64,000 bases of DNA from Ciona intestinalis (lineage: Eukaryota > Chordata > Ascidiacea > Phlebobranchia > Cionidae). The notes beneath the pieces are model-generated. The model did not search any database, was not told where the DNA came from, and saw only the letters and a list, made by a program, of their open reading frames with translations. The translations under genes were made by a program, and so were the position numbers. Shown piece after piece: positions 57,749 to 64,000 of this stretch; the stretch's first letter is position 1, and each line of letters opens with the position of its first letter. Location of the stretch: assembly GCF_000224145.3 (NCBI RefSeq), contig NC_020168.2, forward strand, positions 1,058,518 to 1,122,517. The letters run 5' to 3'.

Positions 57749-60700
57749 TCAGTCATAGAAGTCAAAATCATCATCATTGTCACTTGGATGATCAATTGAG
57801 TGTTGTTCTGATTCAGATTCTGTGTCCCAAGGAGCTGCAGTTTAAATTGTTGGTTTAATATAGACAGTTCATTGTGTTTCAGTTGAACATGACTAATTTA
57901 AATATTTAAAAATGTTCGAATAAATTGAAAGTATTGATTGTACCAAATCATCATTGCAGTGCATGGCCTTTTTAAATCCACATTAATAACTATTTTAAAA
58001 GTCACATTCAAGCAGTTTTTATTAATAAAAAATCAGAAATACTTCAAACAAAGATGTTGTACTGCACACCATATTCATATACGGTGGTTAAACCCAGAGG
58101 GTAATGGTTCAAGGCTAACCGCTGGTATTGTTGTTTGCGTACGTGTGGTAAGACACTTGCCCAACCTAGTGGTCACTAATAGATTGTCTAATTTGTCCGC
58201 CATACAGAAAAAAACACCAACACGGTTAAGGTGGCACCAGGTGTATAAAACCTTCGTTTTCCAACCAAGGGAGAGTAAAGAAAGTTACGTTTTAATTAAG
58301 ATCTAGTCATAACCATTGGGTTGAAACAACATGGTTAGAGACACATACACTGAATTTAATCCTTGAATCCGGTTTCTATCAGTTACAAAGTAAATAACCG
58401 AGGTCCATGAAACAACTTTTTAAACACAGCCATTAGGAACCAATAGTTAATGTCAAAATTCACCTTTAGGTTTCTTTTTAGGAATGATTTTTTTCTGAGT
58501 TTGATGCTGCAACTTATCCTCCTGTGGTCTGTGGATCCACAAGATACATCTTATAAATGTATAAATAACAATATATTTAAGCGTAAAAAGTTAAAAACAA
58601 TACTTACATTGTAGGTAAAGTGGGTGGACTTGGTTCAACTTTGCTTGGATTTAAATCAGGTTCTATGAAATATAGAATTTAGTTTTTATGTTTAACCTTT
58701 GTTTAGTAAAACAACAAACCTGAGATATATTCATCACTTTCACCAGATGACCTTACAATAAAAGTTATGTTAACTGTATGTTTTATATTATATAAATACA
58801 TCTGCTCTCATTTAGGAGCATTAGATGACAACACATACAAACAATAAAGTAAAAAAGTTAAGTTACCAAACGAACCAGAACTAGACTGCGAACTAGACCT
58901 CTGCCATTAATAGATTTATTTTGGATAAAATGGCTACATCGTTCCTACCACATATGAGTAGGTAACCAACAACGAAGTACTGGCGGTCTGGCTCCGTAGC
59001 ATAGTGGTTAGCCCGCCTGCCTATAACTCAGAGATAATGAGTACAAGGCGCAACGCTGCTACCATTGTGGGCGTACGTGTCCTTGGGCAAGACACTTAAC
59101 AGCAATTGCTCCAACCCAGTGGTCACTAATGGGTTGTCCAAATGTCAGCCATACACAAAAAAATAAAAAAAATCCCCAAAAATTAATCACCTACAAAGTA
59201 ACATACATGGTAACTCGTAAGCTGGCACGAGCTGTTACACCCGTGTGATAACGACTGTCGTTTTCAGGCCACGCAAGGATAAAGTAAGTTTCATTTATTC
59301 ATTTAGGAAGTATTTTTAAGCTTCACCTATTTAAGCGAGAAGTTCCAACCGGTGAAAGTAGATTTTCTACGTCATTATCATCTTCCACAAAACCACCTTC
59401 ACCCAGTGTACTTGATAGATTCAAACCATGGCCTTTAAGCAAAGCTTGATATGCCGAGCTTGCTGAATAAATTAACATAATAAAGCAAAAACAGGCTTAA
59501 AAAAGAGGTGCACTGAACTTTAAAAAAAGTTTTAAAAAGAACTTTGAAAAAAAAGTTAAAAAAGGGAGTTATTGTTAAACCCAACAACAAATATTTCACA
59601 TAGAAAGATTTAACAACATTACTGTTTTAACTGGAAGGCAGCTGAGTCAATGGGTTTGTAATTTAGTTGTAAAACAAGTTGTAAACCGTAAATAGAGGAA
59701 AATCTTACAGGTAAGCGGAGCATCTGTCCGGGGAGATGTTTCAGTTGTTAAGCTTTCACTTAATATGCTTTCGTTATTTTCAAAAACTGCTGGCTCGTGT
59801 GGACCTATAAATAATATGAAAGTACATGAATGACTTATAAAGAATGCAAAAGTTTTGCAGTATGATCTAAATATAAATTGCTGCTGACATGCATACTATA
59901 AACCTGGCAAATTGAATTTGGGAACCAATGTTTTGACAGTTGATATCGTAAATGTTGCCAATTTAGCTTTATTTGATGGAGGTTTTGCATGACATGCGGC
60001 ATACATTTTGTTATATTAATTAAGTAGGGCAAAAGTTATTTTTAAAGAAATTAAAGAATCAAGTTATATACATACTTGGAATAACAATTTTGGTAGCATG
60101 GTGATCTGATGGTGGGTCCTGTTTCACAAGTTCTGAATGAAGAGAATGTTCGAAAGATTTTGTTTGGTTTGAATTCGTTGGTTTGGTTTGGGTTTCCAAT
60201 GCGTTTTCTATATCACTGTTAAATGAATCCGACTCGGAACTTGGGGTTGTCACTGAATCTAAATCAGATTGTTGTTCATCAATTTTATGATCAATGTCAG
60301 ATTCAAAATGTAGTGCTGATACAGGGGTGGGTGTGGATGTATCTAGTTTTAATTGAGAATGAGCTGAACCATCATTATCGGCATTGTTGGAGATTACAAG
60401 AGTTGGTTGTTCGTACTTGCTCATGGAGTTTGAACTGATTGGGTCTTTGTTAACAAAAGAAGTTGATTTTGCTGCTATAGGTAATTGTTCGTTATCTGAA
60501 TACAATGGGAGTTGCAGTGGAGGGATATGAACATTCTCTATGTTTCCTTCTTTCACCATATGATTTTGAGAAATTTGAGATGATTGACTTGTTAAACTTG
60601 ATTCTGCATTTTCAGCAATGTAACTTGTGAATGCAGGTGCTTGAGGCTGTGACTGCAGAGGCTTTTTTGAAGTAGGAATAGTTGGCACCAAAGTTGACTG

Positions 60701-61629
60701 TGATGAATTAAAATTCCCAAACCCTTTGTTTTGTAGTTGTTTCTTTGCAGCAGCAACCTCAACCTCGTATTTCCACTTAGGATATAATTTTGATACTTTT
60801 TCTTCATATTCTTTCTACAAAATAATGATTGTTGGTGTTGCCTATAAAAGTCATATTGTATGTAACTAGCTTCTTGTGCATGGGATCAATATGTAACCCA
60901 AGCAAATATTATTTCTTACAATGGAAAAGAGAGTATAAATTTTTTTTTGAGAGGTATCTCAAACAGATAAAGCTTAAACATGTTGTTTCTAATTGTAAGA
61001 GATAACAAAAAGAATCCTGACATACCTGGTTTAAATTCTATATAGCCATATAGCCTAGATGATGTTATTTGGAACATACTTAATTATCCTTCATTGTACT
61101 GCGCGCTTTCAAGTTACTACCTTCTGTGAGTGATTTTTCTTAGTATGATTGACAATTTGTACAACCCTTCAATGACCACATTCCAATTAAATATTATTAT
61201 TTACTTAGGAACCATGCTTGAGAGTATAGATTTGATAAAAACCATACCTTCATACTACGAAGCTTGTTGGTTTGGGATTGTAAAGTTAAAATTTTCAAGT
61301 TCAACTTTGAAAAATCTGCCAGTAGTTCTTCATTTCGTTGCCGCGCAGTGTTTTCTCTAGCACATATTTGCTAAAAACAAGGTTGTTTTAAAAGAAAATA
61401 TGATGCAGTGTGGGGATAGCTGCATCAGCAAAGCACTTAACAAGATAGCTGCATCAGCAAAGTTGTTTGCAAAAGTAATGTATAGCCTACTCACTTTCCA
61501 ATAGGATCGCAGTTTGGTATTTTGTAAAGAATGAAGCTTCTTGTCATTTCTGGTTATTGTATAAAATTGTCGCTCCAACTTAGATCGTTCCTGTTGTCTG
61601 TCGTGATATGACATGTTTGTATTATTCAT
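57749..61629 (-). CDS. kiz: Kizuna, centrosomal protein
   Basis: Vertebrate kizuna is a PLK1 substrate that keeps centrosomes intact at spindle poles and is tied to photoreceptor cilia. Nine exons give about 488 aa: 61629-61495, 61370-61248, 60814-60076, 59804-59709, 59462-59327, 58751-58720, 58662-58608, 58528-58464 and 57834-57749. Residues 1-100 are coiled coil (YHDRQQERSKLERQFY, NTKLRSYWKQICARENTARQ, KEYEEKVSKLYPKW) and align with the start of vertebrate kizuna (KLKNYLKEICESEKKAHTRN). The long third exon is serine-rich and unordered. SAYQALLKG recalls vertebrate EAYQLLKKA. The acidic end APWDTESESE..DDDFDFYD mirrors vertebrate ALWDESDDS..DDSDDFYD. The start could instead be the ATG at 61614. 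Vertebrate kizuna is longer (about 670 aa). Confidence 0.85.
58081..58298 (+). mobile_element. SINE copy, 5'-truncated, in kizuna last intron
   Basis: TGGTTAAACCCAGAGGGTAA, CACTTGCCCAACCTAGTGGT, TTGTCTAATTTGTCCGCCAT and GGTGTATAAAACC follow the SINE order. The A-box end is damaged. Confidence 0.7.
58989..59308 (+). mobile_element. Full-length SINE in kizuna intron 5
   Basis: It opens TGGCTCCGTAGCATAGTGG (A box) and runs through GCTACCATTGTGGGCGTACG, CAACCCAGTGGTCACTAATG, an A-rich tract and CGACTGTCGTTTTCAGGCC to a TTCATTTATTCATTTA tail. It ends about 20 bases from the donor of the preceding exon (GT at 59326-59325). Confidence 0.88.
61099..61175 (-). mobile_element. SINE fragment in kizuna intron 2
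   Basis: CAAGTTACTACCTTCTGTGA, TATGATTGACAATTTG and ACAACCCTTCAATGACCAC match the SINE body in reverse; both ends are lost. Confidence 0.55.
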
Positions 61630-61826
61630 GTTTTTGTATTTGTTAAATTGTGATAAACTGTTAATATGTGCGAGGACAAAACAAAAAGTTAACATTTGTA
61701 AATACAAAAAAACTATTTTCATATACTTCAGCTACTTTGATTTTGTTTTGAATTTTACTGTTGTAAAGTTATTTTAGAATAAAGAAATGTTATTTTTTTT
61801 CTATTTGCATGGCACAGTCCGTAAAA

Positions 61827-62147
61827 CGAATGAATGAATGTAACTTATTATCCTCGCGTGGACGGAAAACGACAGTCGTTATAACACGGGTTTAACACCT
61901 CGTGCCAGCTTACGAGTTACCATGTATGTTACTTTGTGGGTGATTATTTTTGGGAGATTTTTTTTTGTTATGTATGGCTAATAATTTGGACAACCCATTA
62001 GTGGCCACTGGGTTGGAGCAATTGCTGCTAAGTGTCTTGCCCCAGGACACATACGCCCACAATGATAGCAGCGACGAGCCTGTAACCCATAGGTGAAAAC
62101 AACCTGTAACCTCTGTGTTAGAAACAGACGTGCTAAATATGCCATAA
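61827..62147 (-). mobile_element. SINE copy, near full length
   Basis: It runs from ATGAATGAATGTAACTTATT (tail) through CGACAGTCGTTATAACACGG, CCAGCTTACGAGTTACCATG, CAACCCATTAGTGGCCACTG and CAGGACACATACGCCCAC to a damaged tRNA head containing TGTGTTAGAAACAGACGTGC. Confidence 0.85.
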
Positions 62148-62154
62148 TTAAATA

Positions 62155-62437
62155 AAGTAACTTGCTTTATCCTTGCAAAACAGGAAAACGACATTTATTA
62201 TAACACAGATTATCTGTTTCATTCACTTTGTGCCAGTTGACAAGTTACCATTTATGTAACTTTGTGATTTTCTTTTTTATATTGTATGGTTGACATTTTA
62301 GACAACCTATTTTTGACCACTGAGTTAAAGCAATAGTCATTAGGTGTCTTGCCAAAAGACACATACGCCCATAACGATAGTAGCGACGTGTCTTGAACAA
62401 ATAACCTCTGGATTAGAAGCAAGTGCATCAACCATTG
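62155..62437 (-). mobile_element. SINE copy, tandem to the previous one
   Basis: GTAACTTGCTTTATCCTTGC, AGTTGACAAGTTACCATTTA, GCCAAAAGACACATACGCCC and TAGAAGCAAGTGCATCAACC trace the same reversed order. More diverged than its neighbour. Confidence 0.8.
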
Positions 62438-62655
62438 TCCTGGCGCCGTGGCAAAGTGGTTAGTGCGCCTGCCTGTCACCCAGAGTTCAAGGCTTGTTGT
62501 TGCTACCATTCTGGGCGTATGCATTCTTCACTAATGGGTTTTCCAAATTATCAGCCATACATAAAAAAAAGTGTATGAAACAGAACACCTGTGTTATAAT
62601 GACAGTCGATTTCCTCCCACGCAAAGATAAAGCAATTTACATTCAGTTACATTCC
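62438..62655 (+). mobile_element. SINE copy, head-to-head with the previous one
   Basis: It opens CTGGCGCCGTGGCAAAGTGG, TTAGTGCGCCTGCC and AGAGTTCAAGGCTTG, and has a large internal deletion after GCGTATGCATTCTTC. Its tRNA head abuts the head of the reversed copy ending at 62437. Confidence 0.8.
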
Positions 62656-62997
62656 ATTGTGCCAGAGCTGGTGTTTTACTTACATAGCAGATATTTTTTC
62701 TTGAAATTTTAGTTGTTTGTCATATATATGTATGCCATCCATTGTGGAGACGCGTTCCACTATTCGTTGATAATAATAAATTTTTAAAAAATACAACAAA
62801 TTTGTTGACTTAAACCTAACCTACAAATATAAACGAACAATCATTAAAAATATGAACAATTTTAGAAACCCAAATACCTTTATTCAGAGCAATTGTATTT
62901 TTACTCAACATGCACATTGGAAATGACAAAACTAAAATGTTGGTCAAAACACATGTATTGGTAATCATATAAAGAACAATATTATAAACAAAATATC

Positions 62998-63003
62998 TTT
63001 ATT
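62998..63003 (-). terminator. Polyadenylation signal AATAAA for RSPH3
   Basis: AATAAA on the minus strand, about 32 bases after the stop codon. A second one (63034-63039) overlaps the stop itself. Confidence 0.45.
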
Positions 63004-63034
63004 ACAAAGCTGTACAATACAAACAAATTTAACT

Positions 63035-64000
63035 TTATTGATCTGTCAAAGTTGGAGCAGAAAGATTGCTGAAAGCTGCTGCTCTATCTTTCACCACAGA
63101 GCGGATGATATCATCAAGAAGTGTACGTGCACAAACAGACTTGTCAACCTTTTTCACCACTTCTTCCATAATATAAGGAATAAATCCTTGCTCTACATCA
63201 CGTTCAACCGGATCATAGAAGTATCCATTATCTCGTAGGGTACTGAAAACAGATGGAACCAAATCAGCAAGATAACTCTGAGCAAATGCCCTGGCAGCAA
63301 TTTTTTCAGCAGTTTCTTTCTCTTTTTTAAGAACCTCTCTTTGCTGTTTCATTCTTCTTTCTTTTTCCTCTTTGTGCCTTCTTTCTTGTTCTTGAAGTCT
63401 CTGCATCTCAACCAGCTCAGCATTTCTTAGTTCTTCAAATTCTCTTTGCTGTTGTCTCAAGTTTTCCAATTCTTCCTCTTCAAGAACCTCCAGTAAAGAC
63501 TGTTCCATTGTTTTTCCAACAAGAACCTCCAAAATTGGCTTCACTTCAATATTGAAATCAAAGAGATCTCCTTCCATTATCTGTGTTGAAACATCCTTCC
63601 CAGTTTTAGCTGGAACGAACAAAGGAGAAGGTGGTCGATCTAAAAATGCATCAGTTTGGGTATCAACATCAGCTTCTTCAATTCGATCACTCAGTTCCTC
63701 TAGGTAAAGTTCCGTTTGTACTTCAGTATGCTTTCTACCTTCAACTGCATCGGGTGATTTTGTGCGAAGTTGTTCTTTTGCTCTTTTTTTTGCAATGGCT
63801 CTTCGACGAATCTCTTGTTGTCTTTGTATTTCAATTGGATCTGGCTGAGCACTTATGGGTAGCGTGTTTTGGGCATACGTGTTACCACGAACGATTCTTC
63901 TGTCATACATAATATTTCCATATGGAACTGGACCTTCATTTTCATCAAACTGAAACCGATATCTGGTTTTTCCATGAACAGCACGTGGTTTGCTTTGGAA
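63035..64000 (-). CDS. rsph3: Radial spoke head protein 3 (5' part outside window)
   Basis: RSPH3 is an axonemal scaffold of the radial spoke stalk that anchors PKA and other regulatory modules in motile cilia and sperm tails. The visible 321 codons are one uninterrupted exon open to the window edge. They begin with FQSKPRAVHGKTRYRFQFDE and PVPYGNIMYDRRIVRGNTYA, the conserved radial spoke 3 domain start. TEVQTELYLEELSDR and DVDTQTDAFLDRPPSPLF follow. An amphipathic segment (VLVGKTMEQSLLEVLEEEEL) fits the RIIa/Dpy-30-binding helix. A long charged coiled coil and ARAFAQSYLADLVPSVFSTL with GYFYDPVERDVEQGFIPYI complete the fold. The C-terminus is complete; the start codon is not in the window, and the ATG at 63910 is internal. 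Confidence 0.95.
   Translation of the reverse strand, partial: FQSKPRAVHGKTRYRFQFDENEGPVPYGNIMYDRRIVRGNTYAQNTLPISAQPDPIEIQRQQEIRRRAIAKKRAKEQLRTKSPDAVEGRKHTEVQTELYLEELSDRIEEADVDTQTDAFLDRPPSPLFVPAKTGKDVSTQIMEGDLFDFNIEVKPILEVLVGKTMEQSLLEVLEEEELENLRQQQREFEELRNAELVEMQRLQEQERRHKEEKERRMKQQREVLKKEKETAEKIAARAFAQSYLADLVPSVFSTLRDNGYFYDPVERDVEQGFIPYIMEEVVKKVDKSVCARTLLDDIIRSVVKDRAAAFSNLSAPTLTDQ

Larger units (their letters stand above)
61630..63034. other. Spacer between kizuna and RSPH3, SINE cluster
   Basis: Three SINE copies fill 61827-62655, two reversed and one forward. The segment beside 63034 should be the RSPH3 3' UTR, and the segment beside 61630 the kizuna promoter. No other gene is seen. Confidence 0.6.

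Noticed and set aside
58866-58900. Possible serine-rich kizuna exon
   Set aside because: With any available acceptor its length is not a multiple of three, whereas 59327 to 58751 joins in frame without it.

Overview
This is an intron-rich animal nuclear window, AT-rich with frequent TA runs, carrying about ten protein-coding genes that read as chordate orthologues. Compact genes, small introns, a tRNA-headed composite SINE and abundant short inverted-terminal-repeat elements point to a tunicate, most likely Ciona. The species call is an inference; no database was searched.

Layout. 0.5-3.4 kb (-): an FLVCR-type major facilitator transporter in 10 exons. 3.4-7.0 kb: repeat-rich spacer with a 50-base assembly gap (4765-4814). 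7.0-16.8 kb (+): numb, the PTB-domain Notch antagonist, 9 coding exons and about 442 aa, including a 36-base PTB micro-exon and two hAT-like insertions in its introns or 5' flank. 20.0-23.2 kb (+): a GPR137-family seven-pass membrane protein. 24.0-27.3 kb (-): DDOST/OST48, the ER oligosaccharyltransferase subunit. 27.7-28.5 kb (-): an intronless zinc-finger protein with a BESS-like tail. 31.8-35.9 kb (-): an SLC38-type amino acid transporter in 12 exons. 39.3-40.6 kb (-): a Hairy/E(spl) bHLH-Orange repressor ending in WRPW, with a TATA box and a run of Su(H)-type sites upstream. 45.1-54.0 kb (-): a 22-exon MDGA-type adhesion protein (six Ig, FN3, MAM, GPI signal; about 1017 aa). 57.7-61.6 kb (-): kizuna, a centrosomal protein, 9 exons. 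63.0 kb to the edge (-): radial spoke head protein 3, 5' end outside the window.

The exon models were built by eye from splice sites and checked by reading-frame phase. All nine complete genes give an uninterrupted frame whose summed exon length is a multiple of three. Most of these genes share no pathway. The one link is Notch: numb and the Hes gene lie about 22 kb apart, and the Hes flank carries six candidate Su(H) sites. Kizuna and RSPH3 are neighbouring centrosome/cilium genes.

Spacers and introns are packed with mobile sequence: about eleven copies or fragments of a composite tRNA-headed SINE, about twelve copies or fragments of a ~190-base MITE with TAGTAGGGTGGGG ends (six of them in the MDGA introns), two hAT-like elements with 8-base target duplications, a TA-flanked MITE, a fold-back element, and an unnamed repeat present three times.
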